Of a stretch of DNA of 34,232 nucleotides, positions 23,987 to 31,560 are shown piece after piece. A model generated the notes under the pieces. The model searched no databases and was not told the DNA's origin. It saw only the letters and a list, made by a program, of their open reading frames with translations. This DNA comes from an uncultured bacterium (GTDB lineage Bacteria > Bacillota > Clostridia > Oscillospirales > Oscillospiraceae), in the NCBI GenBank assembly GCA_949293245.1, contig CASFCS010000035.1, positions 1 to 34,232 of the forward strand, written 5' to 3'. Position 1 is the first letter of the stretch, and each line of letters begins with the position of its first letter. A program made the translations under genes and the position numbers.

Positions 23987-24198
23987 CTTTCCTGCCCCGA
24001 AAATTCACGGCTGATTCCATAGATGCCAACCGCCGTTTCCTCCAACCAGTGGGAGTTCCCCCTCTTCTCAGAGTCTGGCAAAATCAAAACCATGCATGTG
24101 GCGCTCTTGACCCGGTCCAGTCAGAACGGACAGCGGCAAAATATCCCCTGATGCAGGAAACATGGGACATCCGGAACCTTCCTCTCAAATACTCTGCC
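23987..24198. other. Gene-free spacer after the tRNA operon
   Basis: About 210 bases with no convincing reading frame, promoter, tRNA fragment or terminal inverted repeat on either strand. I looked for a copy of the tRNA-Lys 3' end as an attachment-site mark and did not see one. Confidence 0.5.
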
Positions 24199-24981
24199 TC
24201 AGCCCAGCGCCACATCCAGCGTCATCATCAGCGTAAAGCCGACTGCAAAGAAAATGGTTCCCACATTGGAGTGCTTTCCCACTGACATCTCCGGGATCAA
24301 TTCCTCCACCACTACATAAATCATCGCTCCTGCGGCAAAGCTCAGGGCGTAAGGCAGCACCGGGACTAAAATTCCAGCCAGAAGGATGGTCAGGACGGCA
24401 CCTAACGGCTCTACCGCACCGGACAGCATCCCATACAGGAAGGAGCGGGGTTTGGAGACCCCCTCCGCCTTCAGAGGCATGGATATGATTGCGCCTTCCG
24501 GGAAGTTCTGGATGGCAATTCCCAGCGAGAGGGCCAGCGCCCCCGCCAGGGTGATCCCGCTGTCTCCGTAAAGCCACCCGGCATAGACCACGCCCACCGC
24601 CATTCCTTCCGGGATGTTGTGCAGTGCCACAGCTAAGGTCAGCATGGTCGTTTTTCCCAGACTGCTTTTGATCCCCTCGGCCTCGGAGCTGCCGCAGTGC
24701 AGATGGGGGATGAGCCGATCCAGCCCCAGCAGGAATAAAATACCCAGCCAGAAACCCGCAACGGCGGGGACAAAGGACCATCGGCCCATGTCCACCGCCT
24801 GCTCCATGGCGGGCAGCAATAGGCTCCAGATGGAAGCCGCCACCATGACCCCCGCTGCAAAGCCGGTAAGGGCACGCTGTATCAGCTGACGCAACTTGTT
24901 GCCCATAAAAAAGACACAGGCCGCACCCAGCGTTGTCCCTGCAAAGGGGATCAGCAGTCCCTGCCATAGTTCAATCGGCAT
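24199..24981 (-). CDS. ZIP family divalent metal transporter
   Basis: 260-residue membrane protein of the ZIP (ZupT-like) family, which imports Zn2+, Fe2+ or Mn2+. The metal site in helix 4 is LHNIPEGMAVG and in helix 5 IQNFPEGAIISMP. About eight hydrophobic helices, with a His-containing loop PHLHCGSSEAEG between helices 3 and 4. The helix-5 position usually H in HxxPEG is N here (QNFPEG), as in ZupT-like GufA members. Start: ATG 24981 with TTGGAGAAG eight bases upstream. It is 13 bases after the methyltransferase gene and its ribosome site lies within the end of that gene's context, so one mRNA. The operon promoter carries a DtxR-type dyad, which points to iron or manganese control. Confidence 0.93.
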   Translation of the reverse strand: MPIELWQGLLIPFAGTTLGAACVFFMGNKLRQLIQRALTGFAAGVMVAASIWSLLLPAMEQAVDMGRWSFVPAVAGFWLGILFLLGLDRLIPHLHCGSSEAEGIKSSLGKTTMLTLAVALHNIPEGMAVGVVYAGWLYGDSGITLAGALALSLGIAIQNFPEGAIISMPLKAEGVSKPRSFLYGMLSGAVEPLGAVLTILLAGILVPVLPYALSFAAGAMIYVVVEELIPEMSVGKHSNVGTIFFAVGFTLMMTLDVALG

Positions 24982-24994
24982 AATCTTCTCCAAT

Positions 24995-25852
24995 CTAATC
25001 GTGACTGTATTCTGCAAAGTCTATCCGGACAATCTGTAGGTGCATGGGTCCGTCGGCCACTTTTGCCAGCAGCCGGTGGACAGGCCCAACCGCCGGATCA
25101 TGAAGCGATTGATAGCCCAGCATATAGCCCCGGCTTGAAACAGAAAAAAGCGGCGACCAGGGCTCCAGCTGCCGCCTGGCATCCTTTACGGAAAAATAGG
25201 CGCCCACATTCTCAATGCCGGCCTGCTTCACCCAGGTTTTCAGCATCAGTCGCACTGCCGCTTGCCCGGCCGCGTCAAAAACAAGCCGCCCTCCCGGGAA
25301 TCGTTTTGCCATGTCTATGGTCAAGGATTTGACCTCTTCTGTGGTGAAATAGTAAAAAACTCCGGCGGCAAATAACACCGCCCCATCCCCAGGGTCGGTG
25401 TGGACGGCCTCCATCCAGCGCGGGTCCTTCAAATCAAAGGCCAGATTTTTCTCCCGCTCTCCGGCGGGAAGCAGGCGTTCTCTCATCTCGATCACATCCG
25501 GCAGGTCGATGTTCCAGATGCTGCACCGGCCGTTGTCGCAGGCCCGCCCGGTATTGTCCAGACCGCAGCCCAGATTGATGACCGCCGCTCCGGGATGGGT
25601 TTTCAGATAGTCCCGCACCTCCCAGGCCAGGTCATTGTGGCGCATGGCGACCTCCAGGGCGCCGAAGGTCTGCATCAGGCCGCTTGCCTGCCGCTCCAGA
25701 GGGGAAAAGTCGTAGTCCACCTTTTCCATCAGCATTGCCGCCGTTGTATCCTGATAAAGTCCGGGGAACCGCCGGGAACAGAGCCGCCGCGCATACAACG
25801 GGATGACAAGGGTCTCCTGTACAGAGTTTTTCTCAATTTTGTATTTTTCCAT
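24995..25852 (-). CDS. Class I SAM-dependent methyltransferase, LCM/COG3315-like
   Basis: 285 residues. The family looks like the leucine-carboxyl-methyltransferase-like O-methyltransferases (COG3315, often annotated as polyketide O-methyltransferase). N-terminal TLVIPLYARRLCSRRFPGLYQD, then the SAM motif I VINLGCGLDNTGRA (about 91-104), the acidic ribose-binding motif WNIDLPDVIEMRERLLP, and GAVLFAAGVFYYF as motif IV. Substrate unknown. First gene of an operon with a ZIP transporter; start ATG 25852 has GGGGGAGGG nearby. The metal-repressor-type operator in its promoter suggests a role in metal supply, for example modification of a metal-binding small molecule; that is inference only. Confidence 0.85.
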   Translation of the reverse strand: MEKYKIEKNSVQETLVIPLYARRLCSRRFPGLYQDTTAAMLMEKVDYDFSPLERQASGLMQTFGALEVAMRHNDLAWEVRDYLKTHPGAAVINLGCGLDNTGRACDNGRCSIWNIDLPDVIEMRERLLPAGEREKNLAFDLKDPRWMEAVHTDPGDGAVLFAAGVFYYFTTEEVKSLTIDMAKRFPGGRLVFDAAGQAAVRLMLKTWVKQAGIENVGAYFSVKDARRQLEPWSPLFSVSSRGYMLGYQSLHDPAVGPVHRLLAKVADGPMHLQIVRIDFAEYSHD

Positions 25853-25908
25853 AGTCCCTCCCCCAGTTGTATCATTTTTTGCGTTCAGAGAAGTATCATA
25901 ATGCGATT

Positions 25909-25926
25909 AGTTAGCTTTAGCTAACT
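25909..25926. promoter_or_regulatory. DtxR-type operator 1 (methyltransferase-ZIP operon)
   Basis: Perfect 18-bp dyad AGTTAGC-TTTA-GCTAACT. It begins 7 bases downstream of the -10 box, covering the transcription start. It matches the general form of DtxR/IdeR/MntR boxes and recurs at 28338, 28467, 29147 and 29503. Confidence 0.8.
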
Positions 25927-25933
25927 TCCTTGG

Positions 25934-25962
25934 ATTTTATCATACTTTCATATTCATGTCAA
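25934..25962 (-). promoter_or_regulatory. Promoter of the methyltransferase-ZIP operon
   Basis: Minus strand: TTGACA (25957-25962), 17 bases, TAAAAT (25934-25939). Confidence 0.85.
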
Positions 25963-26130
25963 TCAGAAGCACCCTCTGGAGAACGCATCCGTTTGCGCAT
26001 ATATCATGAGAAGAGAGGCAATGGATCTACTCTTAAAACAACCTAGAAAAGATGATCACCTGGGCAGTTGAGCGCCAACATGGGCCGGGAACACAAAGGC
26101 AGCCTGTGGAGGCTGCCTTTCCCATCCTCC
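25963..26130. other. Spacer between divergent metal operons
   Basis: No convincing gene. It holds a perfect 10-bp hairpin AAAGGCAGCC / GGCTGCCTTT (26095-26120) with weak T tails, possibly an old terminator. A 16-codon frame starting at 26020 behind GAGAGG (MDLLLKQPRKDDHLGS) precedes it; this may be the remnant end of a lost gene, or chance. Confidence 0.4.
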
Positions 26131-26160
26131 TTGACAAACCCATACCCCCATATGTATAAT
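26131..26160 (+). promoter_or_regulatory. Promoter of the P1B ATPase gene
   Basis: TTGACA (26131-26136), 18-base spacer, TATAAT (26155-26160). The spacer and -10 are covered by the first of two C-rich operator repeats. Confidence 0.88.
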
Positions 26161-26182
26161 ATGCCCATACCCCTATATGTAT
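26142..26182. promoter_or_regulatory. Duplicated C-rich operator at the P1B ATPase promoter
   Basis: ATACCCCCATATGTAT (26142-26157) and ATACCCCTATATGTAT (26167-26182) are direct repeats differing at one base, 25 bp apart, one over the spacer/-10 and one at about +1 to +15. The ATACCCC half with a GTAT end recalls CsoR/CstR-type operators, but no such repressor gene is in the window. It is clearly different from the GTTAGC dyads nearby. Confidence 0.65.
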
Positions 26183-26197
26183 GGAAGAAGGTATATT

Positions 26198-28069
26198 ATG
26201 GGTAAGGTAATTGAAAAGCTTGAGGACCTGTTGGAGTGGGGCGGAACGTTAAAGGATATCATCTGTCTGGTGCTTGGCGGAGCTTCTTTGGCAGTCAGCC
26301 TCTTTGATCTTGTCCCCCTTCCCTTTGATGCAGCTTGGATCGCCATCATATTGTGCGGGCTGCCCATCATTCTGGAGGCTATCATCGGCCTTGTTACCGC
26401 ATTCGACATCAAGGCAGATGTTTTGGTGTCCCTTGCTCTGATTGCATCTGTCCTGATCGGCGAGGATTTTGCCGCCGGCAAGGTGGCGTTTATTATGCAG
26501 CTGGGCGCATTGCTGGAAGAACTGACGGTTTCCAAAGCCAGAGCCGGAATTGAAAAACTGGTTCACCTGACACCCCAGACGGCAAGAATTCTGACTGCCC
26601 ATGGGGAAAAAATAATCCCCGCAGAACAGGTTGCGATTGGGGACAGGATCCGCGTTTTGCCGGGCGAAACCATTCCTGTGGACGGCGTGATCCTCTCTGG
26701 TCAGACTTCCATCAACCAGGCGGTCATGACCGGGGAATCCCTGCCGGTAGATAAAACGGCCGGTGACGAGGTTTCTTCCGGTACCGTCAACCAGTTTGGC
26801 GCTTTTGAAATGGAGGCGACCAAGGTGGGCGAGGACAGCTCCATCCAGCGCATGATTCGCCTGGTACAGTCTGCCGATGCGGGAAAAGCCAAAATTGTGG
26901 GAATTGCGGACAGATGGGCAACCTGGATCGTGGTTATCGCGTTGAGCGCTGCTGCCCTCACTTGGTTCTTCAGCGGGGAAATCATTCGCGCAGTCACCAT
27001 CCTGGTCGTGTTTTGCCCGTGCGCGCTGGTTCTCGCCACGCCTACCGCAATCATGGCCGCCATCGGGAATGCCACAAAACACGGCTTCCTTGTGCGAGAG
27101 GGAGATGCTCTGGAGCGCCTTGCCAGAGTCTCCAGGATCACTTTTGATAAGACCGGCACCCTGACATACGGAACGCCTAAGGTCACGGCAATCGGCGCCT
27201 GTTCCGACTTTACAGAGCAGGAGGTGTATGCTTATGCCGCCGCAGTGGAACAATTTTCAGAGCATCCACTTGGCAAGGCAATCGTTTCCTGTTATAAACA
27301 AGAGTCGGAGTCTTCTCTTTTGCAGGCGGAGCAGTTTACCATGATTCCCAGTGAAGGCGTCACAGGCATTGTAAACGGCAAAACGGTGAAAGCCGGTAAT
27401 CTGAAGCTGTTGAACCATGTTCCGGTTTCCCACGACCTGGCCGTTGCTGCGGGAAAATATCTTTTGGACGGCTGCACTGTCATTTATGTTGCTGTTGACA
27501 ACAGCCTGGCGGGCTATCTTGTTCTGTCTGATACAGTCCGGCAGGAAAGCGCAAACATGATCCGGGACATTCATACCCTGGGTGTTCAGCCCGTCCTCCT
27601 CACCGGTGACAGCCAAAATGCGGCCAATGTCATCGGCAGACAGCTGGGAGTGAAGGAAATACACGCAAACTGTCTGCCCGAAGATAAACTCAAACACATT
27701 GGAGCGTACCAGCAGCAGGGAGAAGAGGTCTGCATGATCGGGGACGGCATCAACGATGCACCGGCGCTCAAAAAAGCCAATGTGGGGATCGCCATGGGCG
27801 GTGTGGGCAGTGACATTGCCGTCGATGCCGCAGATATTGCCCTGGTGGATGACGAGATCAAGGAGCTGCCCCATTTGCTGGCGCTGTCCAAAAAGATGAT
27901 GCGAACAATCAAATTAAATCTTACATTTTCCATGGGATTAAATTTCCTGGCAATTGCTCTGGCCATTACGGGGGTGTTGGGCCCGGTTGTGGGCGCACTG
28001 GTTCACAATGCGGGTTCCGTGATTGTGATTATCAATTCGGCCTTGCTGCTTGGCTGGAAGAAGTCATAG
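26198..28069 (+). CDS. P1B-type heavy-metal-translocating ATPase
   Basis: 623-residue metal pump. A-domain MTGESLPVDK; membrane metal motif C273-P-C275; phosphorylation site D317-KTGTLTYG; ATP-binding SEHPLGKAI; hinge GDGINDAPALKKA (about 515-527). The last helix has VHNAGSVIVIINSALLLGW, with H603-N604 where Zn/Cd pumps usually have Asp-Lys-Gly; CtpC-like pumps have a similar HNxxS pattern, so Mn, Fe or Zn export is possible. There is no N-terminal HMA domain: the protein begins directly with an amphipathic stretch and the first helices. Start ATG 26198 with AAGAAGG seven bases upstream, against an in-frame ATG upstream that lacks a site. Single gene, own operator pair and terminator. Metal specificity is open. 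Confidence 0.93.
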   Translation: MGKVIEKLEDLLEWGGTLKDIICLVLGGASLAVSLFDLVPLPFDAAWIAIILCGLPIILEAIIGLVTAFDIKADVLVSLALIASVLIGEDFAAGKVAFIMQLGALLEELTVSKARAGIEKLVHLTPQTARILTAHGEKIIPAEQVAIGDRIRVLPGETIPVDGVILSGQTSINQAVMTGESLPVDKTAGDEVSSGTVNQFGAFEMEATKVGEDSSIQRMIRLVQSADAGKAKIVGIADRWATWIVVIALSAAALTWFFSGEIIRAVTILVVFCPCALVLATPTAIMAAIGNATKHGFLVREGDALERLARVSRITFDKTGTLTYGTPKVTAIGACSDFTEQEVYAYAAAVEQFSEHPLGKAIVSCYKQESESSLLQAEQFTMIPSEGVTGIVNGKTVKAGNLKLLNHVPVSHDLAVAAGKYLLDGCTVIYVAVDNSLAGYLVLSDTVRQESANMIRDIHTLGVQPVLLTGDSQNAANVIGRQLGVKEIHANCLPEDKLKHIGAYQQQGEEVCMIGDGINDAPALKKANVGIAMGGVGSDIAVDAADIALVDDEIKELPHLLALSKKMMRTIKLNLTFSMGLNFLAIALAITGVLGPVVGALVHNAGSVIVIINSALLLGWKKS

Positions 28070-28170
28070 CAGCTATACCCTGTACCCCTCCCAATGTTCC
28101 CCCAGCGCACACAGTCCCGGAACCATCGTTGTTGTGTCTTCATTTGCATCTACTGACCGCCTCTCCGCAG

Positions 28171-28227
28171 ACATAAAAATCCTACAGCCTTCATCCTGGG
28201 ATAAAGATGATGGTTGTAGGATTTTTT
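28171..28227 (+). terminator. Terminator of the P1B ATPase gene
   Basis: Stem AAATCCTACAGCC with GGTTGTAGGATTT (one G-U) and inner CATC/GATG, followed by six T. It lies about 105 bases after the stop codon. Confidence 0.88.
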
Positions 28228-28297
28228 CATCGGGCATCCTGTGCCGCTCTTCTTTCATCACCAGATTCCAATTTTGTTGTTTGCGGCATGGCGGTCC

Positions 28298-28326
28298 TTG
28301 ACAAGCTTGCGTGCAATGTATATAAT
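28298..28326 (+). promoter_or_regulatory. Consensus promoter upstream of the His-rich membrane protein
   Basis: TTGACA (28298-28303), 17 bases, TATAAT (28321-28326): full consensus. A GTTAGC-type dyad starts 11 bases downstream of the -10. Confidence 0.9.
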
Positions 28327-28337
28327 CGCACTATCAA

Positions 28338-28353
28338 GTTAGCTGTTACTAAC
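28338..28353. promoter_or_regulatory. DtxR-type operator 2
   Basis: GTTAGCTGTTACTAAC: arms GTTAG and CTAAC with an imperfect centre. Positioned over the expected transcription start of the promoter at 28298-28326. Confidence 0.65.
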
Positions 28354-28696
28354 CTAATGTCATTTGCGATGAAGCTCCGGATGATGATGCGTTGGCGCCT
28401 TGCCGGGACAATGCCGATGGTGAGATGAGCTAACCGCACTGCGGTTAGCTATAATTATGATCAGAAGTTAGCTTTTGCTAACAAAGTGAGGCCTGAAGCC
28501 ATGCGCAATCAACGGCTGATGCACATCGCAGACCTGCTGGAGGTAGGGTGGCTGCCGTCACCCTCCGCATGTTGTTTGGCTTCCTGAGGACATTGCAAAA
28601 AGCACCGCACATTCCCTGCCCAATCCTTGGCGCCGTATATATCCTTCCCTTCTGCTTTGGGGTGAAAAACGATGTGGTTAAGGAGGAACCTTTGCA
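28354..28696. other. Regulatory leader / gene-free stretch before the His-rich membrane protein
   Basis: 340 bases without a secure gene. It contains an everted perfect dyad at 28428-28450 (AGCTAACCGC, three bases, GCGGTTAGCT), a TATAAT at 28450-28455 and operator 3 at 28467-28482. A 28-codon frame, 28501-28587, begins MRNQRLMHIADLLEV nine bases after GTGAGG. Its start looks like the N-terminus of a helix-turn-helix regulator but it stops quickly. Another frame continues from there and ends on the ATGA of the next gene, so a decayed or frameshifted small gene is possible. Confidence 0.45.
28450..28482 (+). promoter_or_regulatory. Second -10 box with DtxR-type operator 3
   Basis: TATAAT (28450-28455) is followed 11 bases later by the near-perfect dyad GTTAGC-TTTT-GCTAAC (28467-28482). 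The spacing between -10 and dyad is the same as at promoter 28298-28326. No good -35 is visible at the right distance; the everted dyad arm overlaps that position. Confidence 0.65.
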
Positions 28697-29041
28697 ATGA
28701 AAAAAGCCTTGAACATCCTGTTGCTGATTACCTTTGTTTTGACGCTTATCGTGCCTCTTACCGGTATCCATGTTCACAAATTAGCATCGCTGCTCTTTCT
28801 TTTGCTTTGTCTGGTACATACCGGTTTACACTGGAGAAAGATGGACGCACGAAGGGTCTTTGTCCTGGGAGTAATCTTCGCGTCGTTTTTGACCGGGTTG
28901 TTCGGACTGATTTTTGAAGAACTTCCAATGATCCTCGGGCTGCACAAAGTGATTTCCATTGTGGCGGTCTTCTTTCTGGCGATTCATATTTTTGTATTCA
29001 GCAATCAGATCTTCCCTAAAAGCAGAAAAAAAGACAAATAA
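28697..29041 (+). CDS. Four-helix, His-containing membrane protein (DUF4405/cytochrome b-like)
   Basis: 114 residues with four hydrophobic helices (about 5-22, 29-46, 54-72, 82-101). Histidines sit in or next to helices: GIHVHKLAS, LVHTGLHWRK, LGLHKVISI and FLAIHIFVF. Pairs of His facing each other in a four-helix bundle are a pattern of b-type haem binding in DUF4405-like and ferric-reductase-like proteins; haem binding here is inferred. Start ATG 28697 after AAGGAGG. It lies behind two promoter/operator units of the GTTAGC type and directly before feoA, so a part in iron reduction or haem/iron handling is plausible. Family assignment is from memory. Confidence 0.7.
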   Translation: MKKALNILLLITFVLTLIVPLTGIHVHKLASLLFLLLCLVHTGLHWRKMDARRVFVLGVIFASFLTGLFGLIFEELPMILGLHKVISIVAVFFLAIHIFVFSNQIFPKSRKKDK

Positions 29042-29104
29042 CCCAGGCGGAGAGCCCTTGAGACACATCTATTTTGTGGATCACTATAATTATCCATTCT
29101 GCCC

Positions 29105-29133
29105 TTGACAAACCCGATAGGGTGAGGTATTAT
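29105..29133 (+). promoter_or_regulatory. Promoter of feoA
   Basis: TTGACA (29105-29110), 17 bases, TATTAT (29128-29133). Operator 4 starts 12-13 bases downstream. Confidence 0.88.
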
Positions 29134-29145
29134 TTGTGGTGTCGT

Positions 29146-29163
29146 GGTTAGATGTTGCTAACC
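29146..29163. promoter_or_regulatory. DtxR-type operator 4 (feoA)
   Basis: GGTTAGATGTTGCTAACC: outer arms GGTTAG/CTAACC perfect, over the expected transcription start of feoA. Confidence 0.78.
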
Positions 29164-29230
29164 TCTTTTTTATAAATCTCGGTTGTCTTACACTAACCAC
29201 AGCTTTATGACAGGAGAACAGGTGACGATC

Positions 29231-29443
29231 ATGACTTTGAAAGATGCTCAGGAAGGAAAAGAATACCTGATTCAGCGAATCGAGACAGACGATGAAGAAC
29301 TGGACGCCTTCCTCTTTTCTCTTGGCTGCTATGCTGGAGAACCTATCACTGTGGTTTCTCGCCTGAAGGGCGGCTGCGTCGTCTCCATTAAGGACGGACG
29401 ATATAATATTGATTATCAGCTGGCGGAAGCAATCCTGATTTGA
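29231..29443 (+). CDS. feoA: Ferrous iron transport accessory protein FeoA
   Basis: 70-residue SH3-like protein that acts with FeoB in ferrous iron uptake. Family features: TLKDAQEGKEYLIQRIE, the turn LFSLGCYAGEPITVVSR and the ending KDGRYNIDYQLAEAILI. Start choice: ATG 29231 with AGGTG seven bases upstream; an in-frame GTG at 29222, five bases after AGGAG, is equally possible and would add three residues. It has its own promoter and operator; feoB follows after 134 bases, which hold another dyad. No terminator is seen between them. Confidence 0.92.
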   Translation: MTLKDAQEGKEYLIQRIETDDEELDAFLFSLGCYAGEPITVVSRLKGGCVVSIKDGRYNIDYQLAEAILI

Positions 29444-29501
29444 TCATTTGATCTTCTTTACAGCCCTGCCGGCGCCAAATGATTCGTTTACTGCACGCAT
29501 A

Positions 29502-29519
29502 GGTTAGCTTTAGGTAACC
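29502..29519. promoter_or_regulatory. DtxR-type operator 5 (feoB)
   Basis: GGTTAGC-TTTA-GGTAACC: one mismatch from the perfect dyad, between feoA and feoB. If the -10 of a feoB promoter is TAATAC (29531-29536), this dyad overlaps its weak -35 region; otherwise it acts on read-through from feoA. Confidence 0.7.
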
Positions 29520-29577
29520 ACGGTGTGTTGTAATACTGTTTGTGTTTGAGAGACTAACAGAAAGAGGAGGAATAACC

Positions 29578-31560
29578 ATGCGCATTGCCTTAACCGGCAA
29601 CCCGAACTCCGGTAAGACCACCATGTATAACGCCCTCACCGGGCGGAACGAGAAGGTGGGCAACTGGGCCGGCGTGACGGTGGAAAAGAAAGAACACCCC
29701 ATTAAAAAAGCCTATTACAGCGGAACGGACGAGTTGATTGCGGTGGATTTGCCCGGCGCCTATTCCATGTCTCCTTTCACTTCGGAGGAGAGCATTACCA
29801 GCTCCTATGTACGCAATGAACACCCCGATGCCATCATCAACATCGTGGATGCCACCAACCTGAGCCGCAGCCTGTTCTTCACCACGCAGCTGCTGGAGCT
29901 GGGCATCCCTGTGGTGGTCGCCCTGAATAAGAGTGACATCAATGCCAAGAAGCAGACCATCATTGACGCCGCGGCCCTCTCTGCCAAGCTGGGGTGCCCG
30001 GTGCTGGAGACCGTGTCTACGGCCGCTGAGGGATTGAAGGCAGCGGTAGAGGCCGCGGCCGCTCTCAAAGGCAAGGGCCAGAAGGCTCCCTACAGCCAGG
30101 GCGATATCGACCTGACCGATAAGAAAGCCGTGGAAGAGGCGGACCGCAAGCGTTTTGCTTTTGTCAACCAGCTGGTCTCTCAAGTGGAAAAGCGGAAGGT
30201 ACTGACCCGCGAAAAGGGAACCGGCGACGCCATCGACGCCGTTCTCACCAATAAGTTTGTCGGCATTCCCATCTTTGCCGTGGTCATGTTCCTGGTGTTC
30301 CAGATCTCTCAGGTCTGGGTTGGGCCCTTTATTGCAGACACCCTGGTGGCCTGGATCGAGACCTTCCAGGGCGCTGTGGCGGACAGTCTGGCGGATGCCA
30401 ATCCCCTGCTGACTGCGCTGCTGGCGGACGGCATCATCGGCGGCGTGGGCGCTGTGGTGGGCTTCCTGCCCCTGGTGATGATCATGTACTTCCTGATTGC
30501 CCTGCTGGAGGACTGCGGCTATATGTCCCGTGTCTCCGTGGTGCTGGATCCCATCTTCAAGAAGGTGGGCCTCTCCGGTAAGTCCGTAATCCCCTTCGTC
30601 ATCGGCACCGGCTGCGCCATCCCCGGCGTTATGGCCAGCCGCACCATCCGCAACGAGCGTGAGCGCCGGGCCACCGCGATGCTGACCCCCTTCATGCCCT
30701 GCGGCGCCAAGATCCCTGTGATCGCCCTCTTTGCCGGCGCCTTCTTTGATGATGCGGGCTGGGTGAGCTTCACCATGTACTTTACCGGTATCGTCCTCAT
30801 CTTCCTGGGCGCCCTGCTGGTCAACAAGATTGCTGGTTACAAGAACCGCAAGTCCTTCTTCATTATCGAGCTGCCTGAGTACAAGGTGCCCTCCCTCTGG
30901 TTCGCCTTCAAGGCCATGTGCGCCCGGGGCTGGGCCTACATCGTGAAGGCTGCCACCATCATTCTGCTGTGCAACACTGCCGTGCAGATCATGCAGACCT
31001 TCAACTGGAACTTCCAGGTGGCCGAAACCTCTGACAGCTCCATCCTGGCTTCCATTGCCGGCCCCTTCGCCTACCTGCTGGTGCCCATCGTGGGCGTCCT
31101 CAGCTGGCAGCTGGCCGCCGCTGCTGTCACCGGCTTCATCGCCAAGGAGAACGTGGTGGGCACCCTGGCGGTGTGCTTCGTGGGACTGGAAAACTTCATT
31201 GACGTGGATGAGCTGGCCATGATCGAGGGCGCCGGCGGCGAGGTGGCGGGCATCATCGCCATCACAAAGGTTGCCGCTCTGGCCTACCTCATGTTCAACC
31301 TCTACACGCCTCCCTGCTTTGCCGCTATCGGCGCCATGAACTCTGAGATGAAGAGCATCGGCCTGCAGCTTGGCACCGGCTACACCGTGGGCTTCCTGGT
31401 CTATCAGATCGGTACTCTGATCACCACCGGCAGCGTGGGCGCAGGCTTTGTACCCGGCCTGATCGCCGTGATCGTTTTTGCTGCGATTCTCACCTACCTT
31501 TGCCTGAAAGCTGATAAAGATCTGAAGCGTGAATACGCACTGGGTGGAGTGAAAGCCTGA
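29578..31560 (+). CDS. feoB: Ferrous iron transporter FeoB
   Basis: 660-residue inner-membrane Fe2+ importer with an N-terminal GTPase. G1 is GNPNSGKTT (7-15), G3 DLPGAYS (57-63), G4 NKSD (117-120). A helical GDI-like region spans about 170-220. The membrane part has two Gate/nucleoside-recognition halves: conserved Cys in IGTGCAIPGVMASRTI and MPCGAKIPVIALFAG, then the C-terminal half with KENVVGTLAV and NLYTPPCFAAIGAM. Start ATG 29578 with GAGGAGG eight bases upstream; a TTG-started frame further up lacks a site. Codon use is richer in GC than the flanking metal genes, closer to the first 24 kb. The stop overlaps the next start (ATGA). Confidence 0.97.
   Translation: MRIALTGNPNSGKTTMYNALTGRNEKVGNWAGVTVEKKEHPIKKAYYSGTDELIAVDLPGAYSMSPFTSEESITSSYVRNEHPDAIINIVDATNLSRSLFFTTQLLELGIPVVVALNKSDINAKKQTIIDAAALSAKLGCPVLETVSTAAEGLKAAVEAAAALKGKGQKAPYSQGDIDLTDKKAVEEADRKRFAFVNQLVSQVEKRKVLTREKGTGDAIDAVLTNKFVGIPIFAVVMFLVFQISQVWVGPFIADTLVAWIETFQGAVADSLADANPLLTALLADGIIGGVGAVVGFLPLVMIMYFLIALLEDCGYMSRVSVVLDPIFKKVGLSGKSVIPFVIGTGCAIPGVMASRTIRNERERRATAMLTPFMPCGAKIPVIALFAGAFFDDAGWVSFTMYFTGIVLIFLGALLVNKIAGYKNRKSFFIIELPEYKVPSLWFAFKAMCARGWAYIVKAATIILLCNTAVQIMQTFNWNFQVAETSDSSILASIAGPFAYLLVPIVGVLSWQLAAAAVTGFIAKENVVGTLAVCFVGLENFIDVDELAMIEGAGGEVAGIIAITKVAALAYLMFNLYTPPCFAAIGAMNSEMKSIGLQLGTGYTVGFLVYQIGTLITTGSVGAGFVPGLIAVIVFAAILTYLCLKADKDLKREYALGGVKA

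Noticed and set aside
23987-24198. Attachment site at the edge of the metal region
   Set aside because: No copy of the tRNA-Lys 3' end or integrase gene seen inside the window.
28207-28428. 73-codon frame between the P1B ATPase and the His-rich membrane protein
   Set aside because: It runs through a terminator and a consensus promoter, and has no ribosome site.
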